DNA of 64,000 bases from Synechococcales cyanobacterium CNB. Its GTDB lineage: Bacteria; Planctomycetota; Phycisphaerae; Phycisphaerales; UBA1924. This document shows, piece by piece, positions 8,816-16,972 of this stretch. Position 1 is the stretch's first letter; each line of letters starts with the position of its first letter. The notes beneath the pieces were generated by a model. It worked only from the letters and a program-made list of their open reading frames with translations. It did no database searches and was not told where the DNA came from. The stretch is from NCBI GenBank assembly GCA_030263455.1, contig SZOZ01000002.1, positions 124,001 through 188,000 of the forward strand, read 5' to 3'. The translations under genes and the position numbers were made by a program.

Positions 8816-10378
8816 GTGAGTGTGATGTCGTCATCAGGTCCAGCCAACGCGGTCGTGCGCGAGCGGCATCCGTTCGTCGAGATGCTGTTCGTCGCCACGC
8901 CCACTGTCGTGACCATGACCAGTTACACGGTCATGCAGTTCATTGACGGGCTGATGGTCAGCCGGATCGGTCCGGACCCGGTGTACGTCTCCGCGCAGGG
9001 CAACGGCGGCATGGCTGTCTGGCTCGTCGTCTCCATCGCGCTTGGCGCGATGGGCGTCATCAACACGTACGTCGCGCAGAACCTCGGCGCGGGCCGCCCC
9101 GAGCGTGGCTCGGCCTACGCCTGGAACGGGCTGTGGATGTCGGCGGCGTGGGCGCTGCTCATGGTCCCCTACGCCCTCTCGCTCCCCGCCATCTTCGGCG
9201 CGATGGGGCATGGCGACGAACTCCTGCGCCTCGAAACCCGGTACGCGCAGATCAACGTCTGGGGCGCGTTCTTCGTCCTCGGCTCGCGCTCGATCGCCCA
9301 CTACTTCTACGGCCTGCACCGGCCGGGCGTGGTCATGGTCTCGGTGCTGGCCGCGAACGTCGTGAACGTCGCGCTCAACGCCCTGCTGATCTTCGGCACG
9401 GACGGCCCGCCCGCGTGGACGCCGCTCGCCGGCTTCTTCAGGTCCACGGCCGAGACGCTCGGCATCGCGCCCATGGGTGTTGCGGGCGCGGCCGTCGCCA
9501 CCGTCATCGGCGCCTCGATCGAACTCCTCATCCCGCTCGCCGTCTTTCTCAGCCCGCGCATGAACCGCCGCTACGCGACCCGCTCGGCGTGGCGGCCGTC
9601 GTTGCGGCACGTGCGCGACGTGTGGCGCATCGGCTGGCCGGGCGGTCTCATGTTCGGCAACGAGATGATCTGCTGGGCATACCTCATGGCCGTCCTGCTC
9701 GGCAAGGGCGGGCAGGCGATGGGCGATCCGCCGGAAGTCCACAACACCGCCGGGTGGATCGCGCTGCGCTACATGCATCTCTCGTTCATGCCCGCTGTCG
9801 GCATCTCGATCGCCGTGACCGCTCTCGTGGGTCGGTGCATGGGGATGCGCCGGCCGGACCTGGCCGCGCGGCGCGCCTGGTTGGGCATGGGCGTCACAAT
9901 GGCGTACATGGGCGCGTGCGCCCTCGGCTTCGTACTCTTCCGCGAAACGCTCGTGGGCGTCTTCGTCCCGGACGACATGCCGGCCGAGAAGGTCGAACGG
10001 CTGATCGCCGTCGGATCGTCGGTGATGATCGCCGCCGCGGTCTTCCAACTCTTCGACGCCATCGCCATCACCATGAGCGGCGCGCTCCGCGGCGCGGGCG
10101 ACACCGTCTGGCCCGGCGTGGTCACCATCGTCCTTTCGTGGGTCTGCATCGTCGGCGGCGGGCATCTGGCCATCGCCCTCGTGCCGCACTGGGGGTCGAT
10201 GGGGCCTTGGGTCGGGGCGTCGGCGTACATCATCCTTCTGGGCGTGTTCCTGCTCGCACGTTTCCTGGCCGGGAACTGGAAGCGGATCGACCTGCTGTCC
10301 CGCTCGGCCTCGGCAGGCGAGCCGGACCTGGCCGCGGCGGCAGAGGCCGTTGCCCCCGCCAGCCCAGGGCAGGCGTGA
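8816..10378 (+). CDS. MATE-family multidrug/Na+ efflux protein
   Basis: A 520-residue membrane protein of the MATE family with about twelve hydrophobic segments arranged as two six-helix bundles. Typical features are the first-helix motif PTVVTMTSYTVMQFIDGLMVSRIG, split here by the family's helix-loop pattern, and the second-bundle LRGAGDTVWP, a very common MATE signature. It should export cationic compounds in exchange for Na+ or H+; the substrate is unknown. The first possible start is GTG at 8816; GTG at 8822 and ATG at 8825 are in the same frame and cannot be excluded. The C-terminal 30 residues are Ala-rich and probably cytoplasmic. Confidence 0.9.
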   Translation: MSVMSSSGPANAVVRERHPFVEMLFVATPTVVTMTSYTVMQFIDGLMVSRIGPDPVYVSAQGNGGMAVWLVVSIALGAMGVINTYVAQNLGAGRPERGSAYAWNGLWMSAAWALLMVPYALSLPAIFGAMGHGDELLRLETRYAQINVWGAFFVLGSRSIAHYFYGLHRPGVVMVSVLAANVVNVALNALLIFGTDGPPAWTPLAGFFRSTAETLGIAPMGVAGAAVATVIGASIELLIPLAVFLSPRMNRRYATRSAWRPSLRHVRDVWRIGWPGGLMFGNEMICWAYLMAVLLGKGGQAMGDPPEVHNTAGWIALRYMHLSFMPAVGISIAVTALVGRCMGMRRPDLAARRAWLGMGVTMAYMGACALGFVLFRETLVGVFVPDDMPAEKVERLIAVGSSVMIAAAVFQLFDAIAITMSGALRGAGDTVWPGVVTIVLSWVCIVGGGHLAIALVPHWGSMGPWVGASAYIILLGVFLLARFLAGNWKRIDLLSRSASAGEPDLAAAAEAVAPASPGQA

Positions 10379-10448
10379 TCCGACGCTCTTGAGCCTTGCG
10401 GGCCGGGTCCATAGAGTTCCGCTCGCCCGAAGAGGCGTTGGAGGCCCC

Positions 10449-11387
10449 ATGCCGCACGACCCGCTCGACCTGGTGATCGGTGAGGAATCCGCGAAGCGAG
10501 ACGCCGCGGCGGCCGCGAGGCACGCCGCCGCAGCCCGTGAAGCCGAGAAATCCGGCGACCGGCTTTCCGCCGTCACCGAGTACCGCAAGGCGGTCGCTGC
10601 GAACCCGGCGGACGCCGCCTCGGCCTTCAGTCTCGCCTACCTGCTGGACCAGATGGGGATGGACGACGAGGCCGTCGCCCTGTACGAGCGCATCTGCGAG
10701 ACGCCCCCCGCGCCCGTCAACGCCCTGCTGAACCTCTCGATCCTGTACGAGGACAGGGGCGACTACACCCGGGCGGAGCGGTGCGTGCGGCAGGTGCTGG
10801 ACACGAACCCGAACCATCCGCGTGCCCGCCTGTACATGAAGGACGTGCAGGCCAGCCGCGAGATGGTCGTCGAGGAGGAGCCGGACCGCGACGTCATCAA
10901 GAAGAAGGCGCTGCTCGACACGCCGGTCTCGGACTTCGAGCTCTCGGTGCGAGCGAGGACGTGCCTCAAGAAGATGAACATCCGCACGCTCGGCGACCTC
11001 ATCAACTACACCGAGGCGGAGTTGATGTCGTACAAGAACTTCGGCGAGTCGAGCCTTGCCGAGATCAAGCGGATGCTCACCTCCAAGGGCTTGCGCCTGG
11101 GCCAGGGGCGCGAGGACGCACACCGCGCCGCCCGACGCCAGATGATGGACCAGTTGCGCGGCTCGGGGAAGGAGATGGTCCTCAACAAGCCCGTCTCCGA
11201 CCTGCAGCTCTCTGTTCGCGCCCGCAAGGCGCTGCAGTTGCTCAACATCCAGACGCTCGGCGACCTCGCCAGCCACACCGAGGCCGAACTCATGGGCGTC
11301 AAGAACTTCGGCGCAACCTCGCTCACCGAAGTCAAGGAGCGCCTCGGGGAACTCGGACTCGGACTCCGCACGCTCGATCCGGCGTAA
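10449..11387 (+). CDS. TPR protein with two RNA-polymerase alpha-CTD-like domains
   Basis: A 312-residue protein. Residues about 15-135 form TPR-like helical repeats (SAVTEYRKAVAANPADA, DEAVALYERI, NALLNLSILYEDRGDYTRAE). Residues 155-216 and 246-307 are two copies of the RNA polymerase alpha C-terminal domain fold: LSVRARTCLKKMNIRTLGDL, then NYTEAELMSYKNFGESSLAE, and the parallel LSVRARKALQLLNIQTLGDL with NFGATSLTEVKERL. The Arg that contacts UP-element DNA in E. coli alpha (R265) is kept in both (Arg168, Arg258). No alpha N-terminal domain is present, so it is not RpoA. A DNA-binding or polymerase-interacting adaptor is the natural inference. ATG 10449 is preceded by GGAGGCC. Confidence 0.88.
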   Translation: MPHDPLDLVIGEESAKRDAAAAARHAAAAREAEKSGDRLSAVTEYRKAVAANPADAASAFSLAYLLDQMGMDDEAVALYERICETPPAPVNALLNLSILYEDRGDYTRAERCVRQVLDTNPNHPRARLYMKDVQASREMVVEEEPDRDVIKKKALLDTPVSDFELSVRARTCLKKMNIRTLGDLINYTEAELMSYKNFGESSLAEIKRMLTSKGLRLGQGREDAHRAARRQMMDQLRGSGKEMVLNKPVSDLQLSVRARKALQLLNIQTLGDLASHTEAELMGVKNFGATSLTEVKERLGELGLGLRTLDPA

Positions 11388-11467
11388 CCCGAGCCACCGG
11401 GCGCTCCGACTTCGAGTACCCCACCGTTCCGTGGCGGCTTCGTCCCATCCCCGCCTCGCTCGCCCGA

Positions 11468-11770
11468 TCACGCCGGTGAACCGTCTTCGCTCGCCTCGCG
11501 CACCACGTCTGCGTCGCGCGTGCCCGACTTGTGGTACTTCAGCCGTGCCTCCGCGTAGCGTTGCGGCGAGACCTTCAGGTCGGGCGTCTCGCCCCGCGCG
11601 TGCTGGGCGTGCAGGTGTTCCAGGAACGGCACGCACCAGTGGCATCCCGTCCCCGCGCTGAGGCACTCCGAGATCAGCGATGCCACCGGCGGGTTCTCAA
11701 CCGCCAGGAACGTCCTGATCTTCCGCAGCGAGACGCGGAAGCACAGGCAGACGTGGTCGTCCGGGTCCAT
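11468..11770 (-). CDS. BFD-like [2Fe-2S] ferredoxin
   Basis: A 100-residue protein whose first 55 residues match the bacterioferritin-associated ferredoxin-like [2Fe-2S] domain: Cys8-x-Cys10 (VCLCF), then 32 residues, then GTGC43HWC46. The four cysteines fit the usual C-x-C-x(31-34)-C-x-x-C spacing. The tail is polar and shows no domain. BFD domains serve as electron donors, for example to bacterioferritin for iron release; no bacterioferritin gene is adjacent, so its partner is unknown. Its start lies only 35 nt from the divergent tsaE start, so the two share a short promoter region. Confidence 0.85.
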   Translation of the reverse strand: MDPDDHVCLCFRVSLRKIRTFLAVENPPVASLISECLSAGTGCHWCVPFLEHLHAQHARGETPDLKVSPQRYAEARLKYHKSGTRDADVVREASEDGSPA

Positions 11771-11805
11771 GCCGGATGCTACGCGGCCGGGTGTATCCTT
11801 CGTCG

Positions 11806-12447
11806 ATGCACGCCGAGATCGAACTACGCACCCTCGACGAAACTGCGACGCTCGGCCGCGCCCTCGCCGGTGCGCTCCGCGCGGGCGACGTTCTCGCCCT
11901 GCGCGGCGAGCTCGGCGCGGGCAAGACCACGCTCGTGCGCGCCATCGCCGAGGCCCGCGGCGTGAACCCGGCCCTCGTCTCCAGCCCCACTTTCGTCATG
12001 GTCAACGAATACCCGGTCCCCGGCGGCCCGGCGATCGTCCACGCAGACGCCTACCGCCTCCGCGGCGAGGACGACCTCGACACCCTCGGCTGGGACCGGC
12101 TCGCCGACGGCTCGTCGGTACTCATCGTCGAATGGGCGAACCGCATCGCGGGCGCGCTCCCGCCCGATCGCACTGTCTGGGTCACGCTCACCGTCACGGG
12201 CGAGGCTTCACGCCGAGCCACGATCGAAGCGCCCGATTCCTGGGCGCAGCGAGCGGGCATCGCTTGGAGCGGTGAAGCGGAAGGCGCGAGAACAGCGACG
12301 GTTTGCCCCATCACCGGCCGACCCGTCCCGGCGGATGCGCCCACCTGGCCCTTCGCCGACGAGCGCGCCCGCTTGGCCGACCTTTACCGCTGGATGAGCG
12401 GGGAGTACGCGATCGGACGCGAGGTCGCCGAAAAGGACGAGGAATAA
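11806..12447 (+). CDS. tsaE: TsaE ATPase fused to a degenerate YacG-like tail
   Basis: Residues 1-155 are TsaE, the ATPase that works with TsaB and TsaD in making the universal tRNA modification t6A37: Walker A GELGAGKT (34-41), SSPTFVMVNEY (59-69), the conserved HADAYRL (79-85) and VEWANR (108-113). Residues about 165-204 (CPITGRPV, PFADERARLADLYRWMSGEY) align with YacG/DUF329, a small zinc protein of pattern CPxCGKPV...FCSERCxxxDLxxW. Three of the four zinc cysteines are replaced (Thr170, Ala184, Ala188); only Cys167 remains. The ATG at 11806 gives a normal TsaE N-terminus. The fusion is unusual; the TsaE part is sure, the YacG part is inference from pattern. Confidence 0.88.
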   Translation: MHAEIELRTLDETATLGRALAGALRAGDVLALRGELGAGKTTLVRAIAEARGVNPALVSSPTFVMVNEYPVPGGPAIVHADAYRLRGEDDLDTLGWDRLADGSSVLIVEWANRIAGALPPDRTVWVTLTVTGEASRRATIEAPDSWAQRAGIAWSGEAEGARTATVCPITGRPVPADAPTWPFADERARLADLYRWMSGEYAIGREVAEKDEE

Positions 12448-12529
12448 CGGCACCCCGCCCTGCCACGCGGGACCGGCATCCTTGTACAAGAACGGGAGCC
12501 TGACCATCCGCCGCCTCCATGCCGCTTCG

Positions 12530-14257
12530 ATGACCGGCTTCGAGCGCCTGTGTGCATCGGGCGTCATTCCCATCGTCGTCGGCTGGGCGTCCGCGCAGCC
12601 GCAGTGCGCCTACACGCTGCGCTACGACCCGTCCCGCGACCCCATGCTCATTGAAGTGACGATGATCGCGAGCGGATTGTCGCGCAACGACGGCCCATGG
12701 TCTCTCGTGCTCGACGGGTGGGGAGGGTGGACCGACCTCGACCGGCCGTATTTCGTCGTCACCAGCGCCGACCCGCCGCTGTCGGATGAGGAGGGACAGT
12801 CTCGATCGTTCGTCATCCCAGAGGGCTGGGACGGGTCGCTGCGCGTGACGTACACGATCCCGGCGCTCCCGATCGGCTCCCAAGAACAGCGAGCACGCAC
12901 CATCCTCCCCGCGGCAGACGACCGATACATCGCGTGCGCCACGGTGAACACTATCGCGGAGATTCGCGGCTCATCGCGCGAGGGCCTGGCGAGGTCGATC
13001 ACCTTCGACACGCCGCCCGGATCGACGGTCTTCACCGGCTGGGCAGGGGACGCGACCGAACGACCGAAGGTCGAACTCCCGCCGCCCGGCGACAACGCCA
13101 TCTACGCCATCGGAACGCCCCTCGACGCACGCCGGGCGGAGTCGGACGGCGTGGCGATCGAGGTCTTCCAGTTCGCACCCGGCGACCGCGTTGCCGAGAA
13201 GACGCTGGAGGTTGCCTCAGCCTTCGTCGCACACGTCGCCGCGACCCTGCACGCGCCTCCGCCCCGTCCGGTCCGGATCTGCATCAGCGGCACGACGAGC
13301 GGCGGCTACCTCACGGACCACGGCCTGGTCGTCGGTCTCCCGCCCGGCTCGCCGGACTGGCTCCTCGACTCACCCTACTTCCGGCACCTCATCTGCCACG
13401 AACTCTTCCACACCTGGCTTGGCGGCGTGCTCCGCGAGACGGAATCCGAGCGCACCGTCTGGTTCAAGGAAGGATTCACCGACTATCTCTCGCTCTGGCA
13501 CGGCGCGGCCTGCGGCGTGCTCCCCCGCGAGTGGTTCGCCACCCGGATGCTCGAGATCGAACGGGACGCGGCTGGGTCCGCGTTCGGCTCCACGCCCTTC
13601 ATCGGCACGAACGATCCTTGGCGCGACGGCGACGGCCCCCGCGAGACGATGGCCTACAGGGGAGGGGCGGTCCTCGCACTCTCGCTCGACGCCGAACTGC
13701 GACGACGCGGGCACGGCGGGCTGGCCGTCATGCTCCGCGAGATGATCGCGGAACGAGAGATGCGATATTCCGACGAGACAATCCTGGCGCGCCTCCGCGG
13801 CCTCGGGCTTGCGGACTTCGCATCACGGTACATCACCGGAGCCGATGCGCCGACCGTCCGCGACGCCCTCCTCTCGCTGGGATACGAGTGGCGCGAGTTC
13901 CAGTCCGAACTCGCCTACGTCGGCCTACGGACCGAGAAGGGCGAGGGCTTCGGACGCGTCGTCGAGATCGACCCCGCCGGACCGGCCGCGGCGGCGGGCT
14001 TCCGGCAGGGCGATGTGATCGGCGGCCTCGCGCCCGCTCGCACGGACGACGCGCGCGTCACCGACGCGGTCATCACGTCCTTCCCGTTCGGCCTCACGAT
14101 GATCGAACCGACGGACGACGCAGTCACCCTCTGGGTGCATCGCGCCGCTGCCGAGCCTACCTCGCTCCAGGTCATCCCGCGCCGGATTCCCGGCGGCGTC
14201 GTGCAACGCCTCACGCCCACGCCCGAAGCCGAGGCGGCGCTCTTCGGTGGCGGCTGA
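12530..14257 (+). CDS. M61-like secreted metallopeptidase with PDZ domain
   Basis: A 575-residue exported protein. The N-terminus reads as a signal peptide ending near WASAQ. The zinc motif is HELFH (290-294) with the third ligand in WFKEGFTDY (Glu314), matching family M61 (glycyl aminopeptidase-like), where HExxH is followed by an EGxTDY segment. A C-terminal PDZ-like region (about 465-530, with GRVVEIDPAGPAAAAGFRQGD) completes the M61 arrangement. The start is uncertain: ATG 12530 gives a clean signal peptide, whereas an in-frame TTG at 12482 would add 16 residues. It follows tsaE by 82 nt. The natural substrate is unknown. Confidence 0.85.
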   Translation: MTGFERLCASGVIPIVVGWASAQPQCAYTLRYDPSRDPMLIEVTMIASGLSRNDGPWSLVLDGWGGWTDLDRPYFVVTSADPPLSDEEGQSRSFVIPEGWDGSLRVTYTIPALPIGSQEQRARTILPAADDRYIACATVNTIAEIRGSSREGLARSITFDTPPGSTVFTGWAGDATERPKVELPPPGDNAIYAIGTPLDARRAESDGVAIEVFQFAPGDRVAEKTLEVASAFVAHVAATLHAPPPRPVRICISGTTSGGYLTDHGLVVGLPPGSPDWLLDSPYFRHLICHELFHTWLGGVLRETESERTVWFKEGFTDYLSLWHGAACGVLPREWFATRMLEIERDAAGSAFGSTPFIGTNDPWRDGDGPRETMAYRGGAVLALSLDAELRRRGHGGLAVMLREMIAEREMRYSDETILARLRGLGLADFASRYITGADAPTVRDALLSLGYEWREFQSELAYVGLRTEKGEGFGRVVEIDPAGPAAAAGFRQGDVIGGLAPARTDDARVTDAVITSFPFGLTMIEPTDDAVTLWVHRAAAEPTSLQVIPRRIPGGVVQRLTPTPEAEAALFGGG

Positions 14258-14274
14258 CGGCCGGTACACAACCC

Positions 14275-14742
14275 TCACGCCCGCGGCGCGGCGTAGACGT
14301 GCAGCCTGTGCCCGCGCGGCTCCAGCCCGTGCTGCCGGCAGATGCGGTCACGGATGGCGATCAGTTCCGGCACGTCGATCCGCACGACCTCACCGGTGTC
14401 CACCCGGACGAGCAGATCGTTCGGGCGCGAGCCGTAGACCATCTGGTAGTGCGCCTGATCGTCGCCGGAGAGGACACGCTGGATGATCCCCGCCTCCTGG
14501 AGCAGTTTCAGGGTCCGGTACACCGTGGCCTTCGACACGCGGAACCCGCTCCGGCGGACCTCGTCCAGCAGTCGCTCGGCCTCGAACAGCCCGTCGAAGC
14601 GGATGATCGTGTCCAGCACCTGCGCCCGCTCGGGCGTGTACTTCAGGCCCTCGGACTTCAGTTTGCGCCTGAAGACCGCGCAGAGCGGCTCGACGATGCT
14701 CAGTTCGTCGTCGTGCAGGGTCGCCACGGAGCGGAGTTCCAT
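14275..14742 (-). CDS. Fur-family regulator lacking metal-site residues
   Basis: A 155-residue Fur-family protein. The winged helix is clear: LKYTPERAQVLDTI, then RVSKATVYRTLKLLQEAGII, and RVLSGDDQAHYQM. In the dimerisation half, however, the usual HDHLxCxxCG segment reads PNDLLVRVDTG. Both CxxC pairs of the structural zinc site are missing, as are the regulatory histidines. It may therefore not respond to metal in the usual way. ATG 14742 starts the family region; a longer in-frame start at 14970 would overlap the divergent membrane-protein gene and adds low-complexity sequence. It shares a 76-nt divergent promoter region with that gene. Confidence 0.85.
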   Translation of the reverse strand: MELRSVATLHDDELSIVEPLCAVFRRKLKSEGLKYTPERAQVLDTIIRFDGLFEAERLLDEVRRSGFRVSKATVYRTLKLLQEAGIIQRVLSGDDQAHYQMVYGSRPNDLLVRVDTGEVVRIDVPELIAIRDRICRQHGLEPRGHRLHVYAAPRA

Positions 14743-14818
14743 GCTGTCATGGTAGGACGCGGCCCGTCGCGGGCGGGCCTCAGGCCGGTGGTGCCGCCCT
14801 GCCGTACACTCGCGGCGC

Positions 14819-16972
14819 ATGGACGCCACCGGCTCGACTCGCACGCCCACCGGCGCACGGGCTTGGACCTTCGCGCTCGGCGCGTGCGGCGGCGTCATGC
14901 TGCTCGCGGCGGTCGCTTCGATCGGGTCGCCCGCCGGGGCAGCGGGCGCGCTTGGGGCCGTTATCTTCAAGGCAGGCTCGGCGTGGCCCGCCGTGCTCTA
15001 CCTCCTCGGCGCACACGGCCTCGGACGGCTTGTCTCCCGGGTGTGGCGCGGCGCGGCCCTTGCCGTTCCCCTCCAGTTCGGCGCGGGCCTCGCCCTCATG
15101 CTCACGGCGAGTCACCTGCTCGGGGTCGCCGGGTTGCTGAACGGACGGGCGGGTCTCCCCATCGGTCTGGGCGTGTGTGTCGTCGGGGCCGCGCTCGCCT
15201 GCGAACAGTGGGCGCGAGCCGCACGGGAAGGCAAGCAAGCCACGGGCAGGACGCGCGGCGGGGCCTGGCTGGCCGCTGCACCGGCCGGGGCGGTGCTGCT
15301 GGTCGCCTCCTGCATGCCGCCGGGTTGGCTGTGGGACTCGGAGTTCGGCGGCTACGACGTCCTGAGTTACCACCTCCAGCTGCCGCAGGAGTGGCTCGCC
15401 CTCGGTGTGCTTCGCCCTCTGGAACACAACGTCTATTCGTTCCTGCCCGGCTATGTCGAGGCCGCCTACCTCCATCTCGCCGCCATGACCGGCGCTCCGC
15501 GCCCCGTCGCCGACGGCACGCCCTCCGGTCTGCTCGCCGCCGACGGCTGGCGCGCTCTCTCCTGCCAGATGCTCCACGCCGGCCTCGCGGTATGCGCGGC
15601 GTGGCTTGTCGCGCGAGCCACACTAGCCGCGGCCGACCGCTGGATGCCTGCGAACAACGGCACGGACCTGCCACGCACGGCCGGCACGGCGTGCGCGGGA
15701 CTCGCCGGCGCGATCGTCCTCGCCACGCCCTGGACCGTCGTGTCCGGCTCTCTTGCCTACAACGAGATGGGCGTCGTCGCCCTCACCGCGGCGGCCATGA
15801 TCGCCGCTGTCGACCGCGGGCTGGGCGCGCCGCGCCGCTGGCTGCTCGCGGGCGCACTCGTCGGCGCGGCGTGCGGGGTCAAGCCCACCGCCCTCCTCTT
15901 CACCACGCCCGTCGTCGGGCTGATGCTCATCACCACGACGCCCCGCAGCGAGTGGCTGCGCGCCGCCTCGCTCGGCGCGGTTGCCGGCGTCGCCATGCTC
16001 ATCCCGTGGCTCGCGCGCAACGCCATGCACGGTGGCAACCCCGTCTTCCCGTTCCTCGCCTCGGTCTTCGGTTCCGCCCACTGGACCGATGAGCAGGTCA
16101 CCCGCTACGCCGCCGCGCACGCCTTCGACGGGTCGCTCGCCGACCGCCTCCGTCTGCTCGTGCTGCGCGACGAGTCCGACCCCGCCGGCCCCCGGCACCG
16201 AGGCATGATGCACGCGCAGTGGGGTGTCTTCTTCCCCCTGCTTGCGGCAGCCGGCGCGGCAGCCATGCTCGGGCGAGCGCGAATCGGCGCGATCATCCTC
16301 GGCGTTGGTCTCATGGCTCAACTCCTTGCCTGGATGTTCGCCACGCATCTCCAATCACGGTTCCTCATGCCGATGCTCGCGCCTGGCACGGTCCTGATCG
16401 GCCTCGGGCTCTGCGGCCTCGCCGATCGCGGCACCGGCGTACGCCGCGCCGCCGTCGTCGTCGGTGCGATCGGCGCCCTTGTCCAGAGCGGACTCACGCT
16501 CGGCATCTACGCGGGCCAGCGGTCATCAAGCCCTGGCCTGCTCCTTCCGGTGGGTACGGACTTCCACACCGTCCCGTCAACCTCGCCCGACGAGGCCGAC
16601 GCAGGCTCGCTCGGCTTCCTCAATCGTCGCGCTCCCGCAGGACGCACCGTGTACCTCCTCGGCGAAGCGACACCGTTCTACTTCACTGGCCGCGTCGTCT
16701 ACAACACCACCTGGGACCGCTGGCCTCTCGGCGAAGCGATCGACGCCGCACCGGACAACCCCGCCGCATGGTCGGCCTCGCTGCGCAAACGCGGCATCGA
16801 CGCCGTGCTCGTCTGCTACCCCGAACTCGAACGCCTCCGGCGCAGCGGTTACGCCGACCCTCGCGTGACCCCCGAGCGCGTCGCCCGCTGGCTCGAATCC
16901 GCTGCCGTGCCGATCCGTGCCTGGCCCGGCGAGGGACGTGCCCTGTACGCCCTCCCGGAGGGCGCGCCGTGA
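14819..16972 (+). CDS. Polytopic membrane glycosyltransferase-like protein (GT-C type)
   Basis: A 717-residue integral membrane protein with about twelve hydrophobic helices and a soluble C-terminal part of roughly 130 residues. An early loop contains EFGGYDVLSYHLQLPQEWL, with an acidic-Tyr-His arrangement like the first loop of GT-C lipid-linked glycosyltransferases. The loop before RNAMHGGNPVFPF also fits planctomycete homologues of unknown function. The likely role is sugar transfer from a polyprenyl carrier at the outer face of the inner membrane. The downstream flippase-like gene overlaps its stop codon (GTGA), so the pair is translationally coupled. The family is tentative and the substrate unknown. 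Confidence 0.7.
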   Translation: MDATGSTRTPTGARAWTFALGACGGVMLLAAVASIGSPAGAAGALGAVIFKAGSAWPAVLYLLGAHGLGRLVSRVWRGAALAVPLQFGAGLALMLTASHLLGVAGLLNGRAGLPIGLGVCVVGAALACEQWARAAREGKQATGRTRGGAWLAAAPAGAVLLVASCMPPGWLWDSEFGGYDVLSYHLQLPQEWLALGVLRPLEHNVYSFLPGYVEAAYLHLAAMTGAPRPVADGTPSGLLAADGWRALSCQMLHAGLAVCAAWLVARATLAAADRWMPANNGTDLPRTAGTACAGLAGAIVLATPWTVVSGSLAYNEMGVVALTAAAMIAAVDRGLGAPRRWLLAGALVGAACGVKPTALLFTTPVVGLMLITTTPRSEWLRAASLGAVAGVAMLIPWLARNAMHGGNPVFPFLASVFGSAHWTDEQVTRYAAAHAFDGSLADRLRLLVLRDESDPAGPRHRGMMHAQWGVFFPLLAAAGAAAMLGRARIGAIILGVGLMAQLLAWMFATHLQSRFLMPMLAPGTVLIGLGLCGLADRGTGVRRAAVVVGAIGALVQSGLTLGIYAGQRSSSPGLLLPVGTDFHTVPSTSPDEADAGSLGFLNRRAPAGRTVYLLGEATPFYFTGRVVYNTTWDRWPLGEAIDAAPDNPAAWSASLRKRGIDAVLVCYPELERLRRSGYADPRVTPERVARWLESAAVPIRAWPGEGRALYALPEGAP

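Noticed and set aside
12934-16092. Rightward open frame of 1052 codons over the M61-like, Fur and membrane-protein genes
   Set aside because: Arg/Ala/Pro-rich shadow frame crossing genes on both strands; no domain or start signal.
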